DNA of 64,000 nucleotides. Origin: Halorarius litoreus. Its GTDB lineage: Archaea; Halobacteriota; Halobacteria; Halobacteriales; Haloarculaceae. Made by a program: the position numbers and the translations under genes. Positions 54,124 to 62,241 of this stretch are shown in pieces; the stretch's first letter is position 1; every line of letters begins with the position of its first letter. Below the pieces are notes generated by a model that was not told the origin of the DNA, ran no database searches, and was given only the letters and a program-made list of their open reading frames with translations. The stretch covers positions 1 to 64,000 of the forward strand of contig NZ_CP101455.1 of assembly GCF_024362405.1 (NCBI RefSeq), written 5' to 3'.

Positions 54124-55098
54124 ATGTCGCCCGTAGAAATAGAGGCACTGTTCTTCGTGGGATTCGGGTTCCTAGTGGGGATTCTCTTCGGCTTCTTTGG
54201 ACTGGGTGGGAGCTTCTTTGTCACCCCGGCGCTCCTCGTGCTCGGCCATCCCGCCGAAGCCGCTGTGGGCTCCGGTCTTGTGTTCGTCTTTGGGACGTCA
54301 CTCGCTGCAGCCGTCACCCACCGGTCTGCTGGACACATCGATTACAAGCTCGGTGGCCTGCTTATCCTCGGGATGGCAGTTGGCATCGAGGCCGGCAGGC
54401 GGATACTCTTCTGGCTCGCCGGGAGAGGACTTGCAGATACCGTCATCAGCATCGCCTACGTCGTATTGCTGGCAGTGGTCGGTGTGATCATTCTCCGTCG
54501 AGTTCGCAATGAACGACTCGTCGGCTCCATCGAACAACGTACTCCCCCGGTGTTCGAGCAATATGCTTTCAGCCGATTTCCACCGCTAGTCGAACTCCGG
54601 TCTACCGTGCAGGTCTCCGTGTGGCTCGTCCTCGTCGTCGCCATCGCTATCGGAACGCTCTCCGGCTTTCTCGGAGTCGGCGGCGGATTTCTGATGGTTC
54701 CGAGTCTCGTCTATGGTATGGGTATCTCGAAATCGATAGCGGTTGGTACGGATATCTTTCAAATCGCGGGATCGAGTGCGTTCGGCTCTGTTCGCTACCT
54801 CCAGCAAGGAGCCGTCCATTTCTCAGTCGTACTCCCACTGCTCGGAGGGAGTGTCTTCGGGTCCTATGCCGGATCCCGGCTGACAGATGTCGTCGACGAG
54901 AGCGCACTGATGAGCTACTTTGCGGTGATGCTACTCCTCGATAGCGTCGCAGTAGCGAGCAAGACTATTAGTCAAACGTACGATATTCGAATCCTCCACG
55001 ACCTCAGTCTCACGCTCCTCTTTGGGACCGCGCTCGGCGTTGCTACGCTCATCGTCTACCGAGGTGGACGAACTGCCTACCGCGACTCGGTCAGATGA
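54124..55098 (+). CDS. TauE/SafE family exporter
   Basis: 324 residues from ATG 54124; the frame continues upstream to a GTG, but those 19 residues look like leader. Eight helices with two family repeats (GILFGFFGLGGSFFVTPALLVLG and TLSGFLGVGGGFLMVPSLVYGMG). Exports sulfite or a related anion. Second TauE/SafE in the window. Confidence 0.85.
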   Translation: MSPVEIEALFFVGFGFLVGILFGFFGLGGSFFVTPALLVLGHPAEAAVGSGLVFVFGTSLAAAVTHRSAGHIDYKLGGLLILGMAVGIEAGRRILFWLAGRGLADTVISIAYVVLLAVVGVIILRRVRNERLVGSIEQRTPPVFEQYAFSRFPPLVELRSTVQVSVWLVLVVAIAIGTLSGFLGVGGGFLMVPSLVYGMGISKSIAVGTDIFQIAGSSAFGSVRYLQQGAVHFSVVLPLLGGSVFGSYAGSRLTDVVDESALMSYFAVMLLLDSVAVASKTISQTYDIRILHDLSLTLLFGTALGVATLIVYRGGRTAYRDSVR

Positions 55099-55168
55099 TT
55101 GTGGGTTCGAACGCCCTCGTATAAGTATAGAATCATCTGGGTCTACAGGCGTGAGGATAGCCGACTAA

Positions 55169-56743
55169 TCATCGTCTGCCATCGTCTGGTGATCGGACGA
55201 ACAAAAAGAGAAAGACGAGTACGACGATCATTCCCAGTAGCGAGTACGTTATGTCTACTGGGACAAGCAGGGCACTACCGATGAGCGACGCCGCTGCTAG
55301 AATCGCATACCCGAGTGAACGTGATCCCTGTTGCTGAGTCCTGGCAACAGCTTGCATTCGCTCTTCTTGACGGGCGTCAAGCTCTTGCTCGAATTTCGCT
55401 GGGAGTCGGAGGAGTGCCCAGAGTGAGGTTTCCAGTTCGCCTCGCATCTCCGCGAGTTTCATCCGAGCTGCCCGTTCCATGAACCCGTGCTCGCGGAGGA
55501 ACGCCTGTGCGGCAGCGAGGAAGTCGAACTCCGGATCGAGCTGTCTGAGAACCCCCTCGCTGATCGAGCCCACCCGGAGGACGAGCATGATGTCAGGCGG
55601 GATGCGAAACGGGAACTCGTGGAGCATTCCGGTCACTTCGCTAATGATCTGCTGCCAGTTCACGGTCTCGCTCCCCTCCAGGTCGTCGATGACTAACTCA
55701 AGGACGTGCCCGACAGCTGCTCGATCAGCATCGGGGTCGAGGGCTCCGAGAGCGATGAGTTCGTCAATGATTCCATCGACGTTCCGATTGACAGCAGCGA
55801 GATAGAGGTTTACGACGCTGTTCTGCATGGTCGGCGTAAATCGGCCACTCATCCCGAAATCGTAGAAGACGATACGGCCTTCCTCGTCGACGGCGAGGTT
55901 GCCGGGATGGGGATCTCCGTGATACACCCCGTGTTCGAGCCCCATCGTGAAGTACGCGTTTGCGACATCTCTCGCAACCCGTTTCGGGTCGTGGCCCTTC
56001 GATTCGAGTTCGTCAACGTCGGTGATCTTCGTCCCCTCAGCGTAGGCCATAGTGAGGACACGCTCCGAGGACACGTCGGTATAGACGCGAGGGATAACGA
56101 CCGACTCGTTTTCGTCACCCTCGAAGTTCGAGCGAATCTCCGCCATCATTCGGGCTTCCCGCTCGAAGTCGAGTTCCTCCAGAATGATGCGCTCGAAGTC
56201 GTCAGCCATGTTTCGGAGCGAAAACTGGAGGCGCTCCGGGGCAAGCAACATGACGAGCGGGATGAGTCGGCGGGTGATGCGAAGGTCGGTCTCGATGAGA
56301 TCTTTGACGCCAGGTCGTCGAACCTTCACGACGACGTGATCGCCCTGATACGTCGCTCGGTAGACCTGCGCCAGTGACCCACCTGCAATCGGTTCCGGGT
56401 CGAAGTCATCGTAGGAGTGATAGCCGACATCGTCAGCGAGGGCGGGGATCATCTCGCGATATGGCCCCGTCGGGACTGCATCCTGCAGCGTGACGAACTC
56501 CTCGGCGTACACTGGTGGAACGACGTCGGGGCGAGTCGAGAGGACCTGCCCGATCTTCACGAACGTCGGCCCGAGATCGAGCATGGTGTCGCGAAGCCGG
56601 CGGGCGCGCTGGGCGTGCGTTTCGCGAGAGATCGGGCGGGAGCGTCCGAAGAGCAAAAACCGACGCCGGTCGCGAAGAAAGAGTATCACAAACGGGACGA
56701 GTTTGCCCAGAATCCGGAGGAGTCGAAGAGGAAATCGAATCAT
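55169..56743 (-). CDS. ABC1/UbiB-family atypical kinase
   Basis: 524 residues from ATG 56743; a longer frame adds 27 residues. Signature KxGQ-type motif FVKIGQVLSTRPDVVP, nucleotide loop AGGSLAQVYRA, Lys in VVVKVRRPG, HGDPHPGNL and YDFGMSG. Two C-terminal membrane helices (LGYAILAAASLIGSALLVPV; LLGMIVVLVFLFLFV). UbiB-type proteins support quinone or lipid biosynthesis, acting as ATPases or kinases. Confidence 0.9.
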   Translation of the reverse strand: MIRFPLRLLRILGKLVPFVILFLRDRRRFLLFGRSRPISRETHAQRARRLRDTMLDLGPTFVKIGQVLSTRPDVVPPVYAEEFVTLQDAVPTGPYREMIPALADDVGYHSYDDFDPEPIAGGSLAQVYRATYQGDHVVVKVRRPGVKDLIETDLRITRRLIPLVMLLAPERLQFSLRNMADDFERIILEELDFEREARMMAEIRSNFEGDENESVVIPRVYTDVSSERVLTMAYAEGTKITDVDELESKGHDPKRVARDVANAYFTMGLEHGVYHGDPHPGNLAVDEEGRIVFYDFGMSGRFTPTMQNSVVNLYLAAVNRNVDGIIDELIALGALDPDADRAAVGHVLELVIDDLEGSETVNWQQIISEVTGMLHEFPFRIPPDIMLVLRVGSISEGVLRQLDPEFDFLAAAQAFLREHGFMERAARMKLAEMRGELETSLWALLRLPAKFEQELDARQEERMQAVARTQQQGSRSLGYAILAAASLIGSALLVPVDITYSLLGMIVVLVFLFLFVRSPDDGRR

Positions 56744-56840
56744 CAGAGTTACCGCCGAATTCGCCCGTCGTTCCCTAATAGATACGTGTTGGAGGCGTTC
56801 CGAAATCACCATTCGGGTGGGCACCGAAGCGTTCTGATGA

Positions 56841-56984
56841 ATGACTACCGATCCGGTCTGTGGAATGGAACTCCTGTCTGGCGAAGCCGCCGCAACGGTT
56901 CAGTACGGCGGGAAGACGTACTATTTCTGTAGCGACGAATGTCGACAGCAATTTCAGGTCCAGCCGGCGGTATATACCGAGTGA
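56841..56984 (+). CDS. Stand-alone YHS metal-binding protein
   Basis: 47 residues: MTTDPVCGMELL ... YYFCSDECRQQF ... QPAVYTE, a complete single YHS module that is easy to miss because of its length. It probably binds a copper or other metal ion in the cytosol. It is followed immediately by the recombinase remnant. Confidence 0.75.
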   Translation: MTTDPVCGMELLSGEAAATVQYGGKTYYFCSDECRQQFQVQPAVYTE

Positions 56985-56985
56985 T

Positions 56986-57174
56986 CTTGGGGCTGCCCAC
57001 CCTCGTGGTCGGGCAGAGCACACTCTCGTGCAGGCGTTCGGGGAGCCCGTTGCAGCCCGCTATCTCAACAACTCTGAGGAGATGGTCCATGACCGGTATT
57101 CACATATCGAGACTGGGGAGTTGGGAGACGTTGCTACAGAAGCTCTCGAAGAGGCCGACTCGTCCGACCGCTAA
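56986..57174 (+). pseudogene. Remnant of a tyrosine recombinase C-terminus
   Basis: An open frame encoding about 60 residues parallel to the end of the 3066-4304 recombinase: HPRGRAEHTLVQAFGEPVAARYLNNSEEMVHDRYSHIETGELG against HGGRRGMGEVLVRAFGYTVAARYLDNSEEMVRERYSHIEAGELG. The nucleophile Tyr is kept but the N-terminal 350 residues are missing and there is no start. The DNA is similar but clearly diverged. Confidence 0.8.
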
Positions 57175-57183
57175 CGATACTAA

Positions 57184-57951
57184 TCACGTTTCGATGAGGT
57201 GTCTAAACGCAGAGAGTGTATTTTCCCCTTCCTCAGTAAGATCCACGTCCGTCCGTCGCCCAATCTTCTTTGTTTCGATGAAACCCTTCTCGTTTAGCGG
57301 TTCGAGTATATGCGTTTCGAGTAATCGGTAGCGGGCTCGGTCCGAATCAGCCTCATGGTCCGTAATGAAGGGCAATCCCTCCGGTGGTGTTCCTGCTTGA
57401 ATTGGTTTACCGTTCCCTTGGCCGAATTCGATTAGCTCTTTCTTCGTGACCGGACCATTTCGGTAAATGTACTCCATCACGTAGATGAGCTGTGTCTCGG
57501 GGGCATCTATTGGGTACGCCGGCAGTTCCTTGATGTTCTTCACCCCGTGGGAAACCGGTTTGACCCGTTGAGCGTCTTTTTCACCATATCGTTCTGGCTC
57601 AACGTAATACGGCACAGCGTCGGTTACCATACACGCGATCATCCCGCCGATTGCGGATATTTTACTCCCGGTTGCAATGTTCACGAACACGTCATCGTCT
57701 GCGTGCTGTTGGATTTCTCGTGCCGTCACCCGGACAACCTCATACAGATCGAAAATGTTGCAGGATCGGATCTCTCGGTCAATCCCAGCTGCCTCGATAT
57801 CCTCATACAGCTCCTCGACAAATGGCGGCCGTTCCCCCTCACCCCATTCAAGTAGGATTAATCGATCAGCTTTCAATTGCTTCGCGGCTTCGACGACACG
57901 ATCGCGCTCGAACCCGAGCGGCGCGATATGAACTCGTTCACTGGGGCGCAT
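57184..57951 (-). CDS. CARF-type sensor fused to winged helix (DUF6293/Csa3-like regulator)
   Basis: 255 residues. The first ~150 form a Rossmann-like CARF domain: VHIAPLGFERDRVVEAAKQLKADRLILLEWG, with the later nucleotide-pocket segment DVFVNIATGSKISAIGGMIACMV. The C-terminal ~95 residues form a winged helix (LIYVMEYIYRNGPVTKKELIEFG ... GFIETKKIGRRTDVDLTEEG). CARF domains bind cyclic oligoadenylate or other nucleotides in CRISPR-linked and other defense systems. Divergent from the ubiquitin-like operon, with a 112-base shared promoter region. Confidence 0.8.
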   Translation of the reverse strand: MRPSERVHIAPLGFERDRVVEAAKQLKADRLILLEWGEGERPPFVEELYEDIEAAGIDREIRSCNIFDLYEVVRVTAREIQQHADDDVFVNIATGSKISAIGGMIACMVTDAVPYYVEPERYGEKDAQRVKPVSHGVKNIKELPAYPIDAPETQLIYVMEYIYRNGPVTKKELIEFGQGNGKPIQAGTPPEGLPFITDHEADSDRARYRLLETHILEPLNEKGFIETKKIGRRTDVDLTEEGENTLSAFRHLIET

Positions 57952-58063
57952 GTATCGCTGTTGGTGATTCTGTGGTTTATGCGTTTGGTGCGGATTGTGT
58001 GCTTAATGCCGCTACTGATGTTAGAGACCGCGTGGTGCTTAAGGGGATGACGCTGTTAGGCGA
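57952..58063. promoter_or_regulatory. Divergent promoter between CARF regulator and ubiquitin-like operon
   Basis: The word GTGCTTAA occurs at 57999-58006 and again at 58035-58042. The second is about 22-29 bases upstream of the ATG at 58064, right for a haloarchaeal TATA box serving a leaderless transcript. The repeat could also be the CARF regulator's binding site. Confidence 0.5.
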
Positions 58064-59056
58064 ATGTGCATGCAACCAACTGATCTCGAGGAAGCAACCC
58101 AGCATGCCCAAGACCGCTACCGAGGACTGAACGCTCAGCTCGAGTCTCTCGACGAAGAGACGGCCGACGACCTCCGTGCCGCACTCGAAGCCGCAGAGGA
58201 CGCCATCGACGAGGGGCAAGACACCGACGAGGATCGATCCCGCTACGACGCGCTCAATCGGGCGGCCGACTACATTCAGTCAGCACAAGACGACATCGAC
58301 ACCCTCCAGGACGCGGCTGGGTTCGATGTTAGCTACGCTGAGGAACTCGAAGCACTCGAAGAGGCCATCGAAGAAGTCGAGGACGGCCTTGATGAGGCGC
58401 TCGAAGATGTTGATGAAGGTGATGATGATGAGGACGACGAGGAGATTGACGGCTACGAGGTGACCGTCAGTGGGGAAACGAAAGTACTCGACCAGCAGTA
58501 CATCGAGCCGATCGAACTGCTGCGCACGTTCGAGTACGATCCCAACCAGTACGTCCTCTACCCTCCAGACGAGGACGATCGAGTCCCCAAAGACAGCGAC
58601 ATCAACCTCGCCGAAGAGAACGTCTTCGACGCAATCCCCGTTGACACTGCCTACGGGAGCACCCAGCTCGACGACGTGCTCGCAGCGGACATCGAAGCCC
58701 TTCGAGAAAACCACGAGGTCGATGTCGATACCGAGGCCGAGGCGCAGTTCGTCCACGTCACCGTTCGGGACTACCAGATCCCGTCGGATGCCTACAATGC
58801 GGACACGACAGACGTGATGATCCGCGTCCACGAGAACTACCCCCAGAAGGCTCCGGACTGGGTCTACGTCGACGAGGATCTCCGGCTTGAAGGAGGCGGC
58901 GAGCTTCGGAAATCTCGCGACGACCAAGTCCGGGGCTGGTTGGCTCTTTCCTGGCACATCAACAAACTGGACGGCATCGAGTGGGAACCCTACGAGACCG
59001 ATCTCGAGTGGTATCTGGAGACCGTCGCGAACGGACGACTCCGACAGGGTGACTGA
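58064..59056 (+). CDS. Coiled coil - multiubiquitin-type Ubl - prokaryotic E2 (family E) fusion
   Basis: 330 residues; a second in-frame ATG at 58070 is equally possible. Residues ~5-125 are a very acidic coiled coil. Residues ~130-192 match the multiubiquitin Ubl pattern: GYEVTVSGETKVLDQQYI ... LLRTFEYDPNQYVLYP ... SDINLAEENVFDAIP. Residues ~215-325 match the prokaryotic E2 family E: YNADTTDVMIRVHENYPQKAPDWVYVDEDLRL ... WLALSWHINKLDGIEWEPY. The only Cys is C2, so there is no E2 active-site cysteine. Ubl and E2 fused in one protein; operon with JAB-E1. Confidence 0.85.
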   Translation: MCMQPTDLEEATQHAQDRYRGLNAQLESLDEETADDLRAALEAAEDAIDEGQDTDEDRSRYDALNRAADYIQSAQDDIDTLQDAAGFDVSYAEELEALEEAIEEVEDGLDEALEDVDEGDDDEDDEEIDGYEVTVSGETKVLDQQYIEPIELLRTFEYDPNQYVLYPPDEDDRVPKDSDINLAEENVFDAIPVDTAYGSTQLDDVLAADIEALRENHEVDVDTEAEAQFVHVTVRDYQIPSDAYNADTTDVMIRVHENYPQKAPDWVYVDEDLRLEGGGELRKSRDDQVRGWLALSWHINKLDGIEWEPYETDLEWYLETVANGRLRQGD

Positions 59057-59099
59057 CGCGACCCCTCCCGCTGGCGATTAATCCACCCACATTACATCT

Positions 59100-60893
59100 A
59101 TGCAGGGACATGAGACTGACGGCAGCCGAGAGCGAGCGACGAGGAGCAAGTCGCGAGTATCTCACTGGCTTCGCTCCGTACTAGAAGACCCTGATCACGA
59201 GTGGCCGGTCGCTGACCGGATACGGGTTCGGATCCGAGGCGCCGACTACCAGCGGCTGCGCGAGCACCTCGTGCGTCCAGAGCAGAAGTGTCCGAAAGAA
59301 CATGCCGCCTATCTCGTTGCCGGTACACAGGAGTACACTCATCGTGGGCAGCGGGTCTTCGAGTATCTCATTCGTGAGGTCCACCTGCTGGATCGGGACG
59401 AATATCTCGATCAGTCGACCGGAATCGTCCGATTCGATCACACGACGATTCGGTCGATGATGCGGGCGACCGAAACGGACCATCGGTATCTCGACGATAT
59501 GGCCCTCCTGATGTGCCATAGCCATCCCCGTTCGAGCCAGCCGTGCTACTCGGGCACCGACGACGAGAACGAACCGGCCCATATGGCGTCGCTGACCGGT
59601 CGAACTGCTGGTCCGCATGGAAGTCTCATCTTTGGTCAAGGGGGTCTGACCGGCCGGGCGTGGCTCTCTGACGTTCCGACGATCAGGCATGAGCCGATCA
59701 CGGCCGCCGCGTCGCCGATTGATGAACTCGTTGTCATTCACGACCGTGAACTAGAGCGGATTCGGACGACGGATTCACGACTCCCTCCGGCTTCAAACGG
59801 CGAGGACGAGATGCGCGACCGGCAGGCGTTGCTCCACGGAGCCGGCGGTAACACTCGGCTACGGGACGCTCACGTGGCCGTAGTCGGTGCTGGTGGACTC
59901 GGGGCACCGATCGTCCAGACGCTCGCTCACCTCGGCGTTGGCGAAATCACGGTCGTTGATCCCGACGTCGTGGAAGAATCCAACCGCTCGCGAATCGTCG
60001 GCGCACGCCCAGCCGATGCTGGTGATCCCGAGCGGACGCCCGACGAGGATGGTGTCGTCCCAGCTGCGTGGGCCGAGGCCATCGACGGATGTGGGACGCC
60101 CAAGGCGGAGGTCCTGGGACGCGTTGTCTCCGATATCGATCCGTCGATCTACTATCACGGCATCTACGAGGAAGTTCAGGCTCCGGGAGCGCTGGAGCAG
60201 GTCGTCGCTGCGGACGTGATTGTCACTGGCACCGATACCGCCACGTCACGTCGATTCGTGTCGGAGGCCGCCCAGCAGTACCTTCGGCCACTGTTCAACG
60301 CAGGCACGGATATCGACGTTGACGACGACGCTGGACTCCGAAGCATCGCGACCAGCTTCCAAGTGTCCGGCGCGAACCGGGCGTGTCTGGACTGCTTGGA
60401 TGCGATTAACGAAGATCGGATCGATGCCGAAGGCGAAGACGAAGACAATCTCGAGTATGGACTTGACCTCGTTGCCGGAGAACAACCATCGGTGATCACG
60501 ATCAATCAGGAACCGGTACAACGGTTGACGTTCGCGCTGCACCGGTTCCTCACGGGACTCCTCGCCGACCGGCACGGATTCCAAACCGGCACGTACAGCG
60601 CAACTTCAGACCGCCTTGTGAGCGACGCAGAGGCTGCTCCCGACTGCCAGTTCTGTAATGGGGCGTTCACAGCTACCGGCGATCGTGGCGTCCCAATAGC
60701 GAAGACTGGACTGTATCGGACAACGCCGTCGACTGTCGAGACAGGGAGTGTCGCAGAACTGGGTCTCGATGCTGCCGTCGAGAAAGAGCCAGCCAAGGAC
60801 AAGGCTGAACCTGAAGGTGATGAACCGTCCAAAGAGCATAGCCTACTCGCTCGTATCAAGAGTACGGTAGCCCGCTATATCCCACAGCTATGA
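59100..60893 (+). CDS. JAB (JAMM) isopeptidase - E1/ThiF activating enzyme fusion
   Basis: 597 residues. JAB domain ~40-195: E67 (CPKEHAAYL) and the full JAMM motif H140-S-H142-P ... S151-G-T-D154. E1 domain ~240-540: HVAVVGAGGLGAP (262-270), ADP-ribose Asp in VVDPDVV, N295-R-S-R298, and two Cys pairs for zinc, CLDC (429-432) and CQFC (516-519). The tail (~550-597) is acidic and ends in a basic amphipathic helix. It should adenylate the Ubl C-terminus and also trim or reverse conjugation. Starts 43 bases after the E2 fusion. Confidence 0.9.
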   Translation: MQGHETDGSRERATRSKSRVSHWLRSVLEDPDHEWPVADRIRVRIRGADYQRLREHLVRPEQKCPKEHAAYLVAGTQEYTHRGQRVFEYLIREVHLLDRDEYLDQSTGIVRFDHTTIRSMMRATETDHRYLDDMALLMCHSHPRSSQPCYSGTDDENEPAHMASLTGRTAGPHGSLIFGQGGLTGRAWLSDVPTIRHEPITAAASPIDELVVIHDRELERIRTTDSRLPPASNGEDEMRDRQALLHGAGGNTRLRDAHVAVVGAGGLGAPIVQTLAHLGVGEITVVDPDVVEESNRSRIVGARPADAGDPERTPDEDGVVPAAWAEAIDGCGTPKAEVLGRVVSDIDPSIYYHGIYEEVQAPGALEQVVAADVIVTGTDTATSRRFVSEAAQQYLRPLFNAGTDIDVDDDAGLRSIATSFQVSGANRACLDCLDAINEDRIDAEGEDEDNLEYGLDLVAGEQPSVITINQEPVQRLTFALHRFLTGLLADRHGFQTGTYSATSDRLVSDAEAAPDCQFCNGAFTATGDRGVPIAKTGLYRTTPSTVETGSVAELGLDAAVEKEPAKDKAEPEGDEPSKEHSLLARIKSTVARYIPQL

Positions 60894-61102
60894 ACCGAAA
60901 ACCCGTTTCGTCGAGTAACCTGAAAAGTGTCGGCTACGATCAGAGTTCGAACACTCTCGAGATAGAATTCCACGGTCGCCGAGTCTATCAGTACTACAAC
61001 GTCCCGAAGAAGATCTATCAAGGACTGATGGCGGCATCCTCTCACGGAAAGTATCACCATCGCCGAATCAAAGACAGGTATCGATATTCTCGGATTCGGT
61101 AG
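60890..61102 (+). CDS. KTSC-domain protein
   Basis: 70 residues: SSNLKSVGYDQSSNTLEIEFHGRRVYQYYNVPKKIYQGLMAASSHGKYHHRRIKD is a clear KTSC domain, a small fold seen next to or fused with tRNA synthetase and nucleic-acid enzymes. Its ATG overlaps the JAB-E1 stop (ATGA), so it belongs to the operon. A role as a target, adaptor or nucleic-acid-binding partner is possible. KTSC proteins also occur as small orphan genes in bacteria and phages. Confidence 0.82.
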   Translation: MNRKPVSSSNLKSVGYDQSSNTLEIEFHGRRVYQYYNVPKKIYQGLMAASSHGKYHHRRIKDRYRYSRIR

Positions 61103-61149
61103 ATGAGAGATTGATCACAACCAGCCTGTGCTGAAGCGTTCAGCACTAG

Positions 61150-61180
61150 GTTTATACCGCTTCGCGGACTTTCTTCGCAT
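61150..61180 (+). promoter_or_regulatory. Haloarchaeal promoter for a leaderless small gene
   Basis: TTTATA at 61151-61156 lies 25-30 bases upstream of the ATG at 61181, the classic TATA spacing for a leaderless haloarchaeal transcript. Confidence 0.55.
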
Positions 61181-61285
61181 ATGAGCCTCGAAGAGACGGT
61201 TGACTACCTCGCCGAGGAACTCGACCTCGAGCGAAGTGAACACGTTCGCGAGGTCGGACAGTCGGTCGCCGAGCTTCGCGACTGA
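61181..61285 (+). CDS. 34-residue small protein
   Basis: A short ATG-to-TGA frame encoding MSLEETVDYLAEEL ... SEHVREVGQSVAELRD. It is helical, acidic and well composed, and has its own TATA box. It ends one base before the convergent Fic/Doc-like gene's stop. It could be a small antitoxin-type protein or a truncated N-terminus. Low certainty. Confidence 0.45.
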   Translation: MSLEETVDYLAEELDLERSEHVREVGQSVAELRD

Positions 61286-62173
61286 TCAGAACATTTCTCT
61301 GAAGTCCCGTTCGACGAGTCCGCCCTCCAGATACGTGATGAACTCTTGTTTCGTTGGTCCTTGACGGTCGAGCAGATCGTCCCGTTCTGCTCGTTCGAGA
61401 ACTGCCTGCGCAAAGTCCGTACAGTGGGATTCATGCTGCTCAGCGTACTGCGAAAGGGCTTCTCGCCAGTGCATATCCAACTCGAACTCGGCTAATCGAA
61501 TTTGGATCCCGTCTTTCCGTTCGACGAGGTCGACATCCAGGTCTTCGAGTTGCTTGAAACGGAGGTTGTTCCGGCGGACCGTGATGAGCCGCTTGGAATC
61601 AATGATGTAGGGGTCAACCCACTCTCGCCAGGTATCGTCGTCGACGTGTGTTCGTGGCATCGCAAAATCCGAGTCCACACTCTCAATACAGAACTGCAGC
61701 ATAGCGATGCCAGTTCGATGATTCGCATTCGGGAGGGAATGTCGGAGAATCAAATTCGACATCACTTCTCCAGCGACGGTCGGAAGTGGGGCTCCCCAGG
61801 ACACGTGATCGAGTGCCTGCTGGATTTTTTGCGGTTCGAACTCCTTGTAGAGCCGAAACTCATCCTCCTCTCGAACATCGACAGCTGCTTCGAGCAATTC
61901 CACTAATCGGAAGGCGACAACTTGCCCAGCACGAGGAAGGTCACGAATACGGTCGCTCAGCCATTCCTGATCGAAGTCAATATCTTGAGCTGATTCGATC
62001 TCTGAATCGCCTTCATAGAGCACATAGACCGGAGCTTCGAAGGGGTACCCGATGAGCTTTGTCGACTCGTCGGATTGCTCTCGCTGAGACCGGATTTCTG
62101 CTACCGATGCCGAGCTATATTTGAGTGAGAAATTCTCGGCCTGTGGGTGGTGATAGAAGACGAGCCGAGCCAT
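61286..62173 (-). CDS. Fic/Doc-like protein
   Basis: 295 residues. A Fic-type active-site motif, HSLPNANHR (145-153), parallels HxFx(D/E)(A/G)N(K/G)R of Fic/Doc, followed by the hydrophobic helix TGIAMLQF. The usual Phe is Leu and the acidic residue is Asn, so AMP- or phosphate transfer may be altered. About 145 residues precede the core and 140 follow. Fic/Doc proteins modify target proteins, often as toxins. No obvious antitoxin is in the same operon. Confidence 0.7.
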   Translation of the reverse strand: MARLVFYHHPQAENFSLKYSSASVAEIRSQREQSDESTKLIGYPFEAPVYVLYEGDSEIESAQDIDFDQEWLSDRIRDLPRAGQVVAFRLVELLEAAVDVREEDEFRLYKEFEPQKIQQALDHVSWGAPLPTVAGEVMSNLILRHSLPNANHRTGIAMLQFCIESVDSDFAMPRTHVDDDTWREWVDPYIIDSKRLITVRRNNLRFKQLEDLDVDLVERKDGIQIRLAEFELDMHWREALSQYAEQHESHCTDFAQAVLERAERDDLLDRQGPTKQEFITYLEGGLVERDFREMF

Positions 62174-62241
62174 CTCACTATGTATTCGTGGGAAGTGGGT
62201 AAAGCAGTCCCGCTTTTATATTGAGTTCTATTTGCCTGGTT

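Noticed and set aside
55099..55130. GGGTTCGAACGCCC-like stretch recalling a tRNA T arm
   Set aside because: No matching stem pairs or other tRNA arms are present nearby.
57184..57951. CRISPR-Cas remnant suggested by the CARF-type protein
   Set aside because: No cas genes or repeat-spacer arrays are visible in the window; the regulator lies with the ubiquitin-like operon instead.
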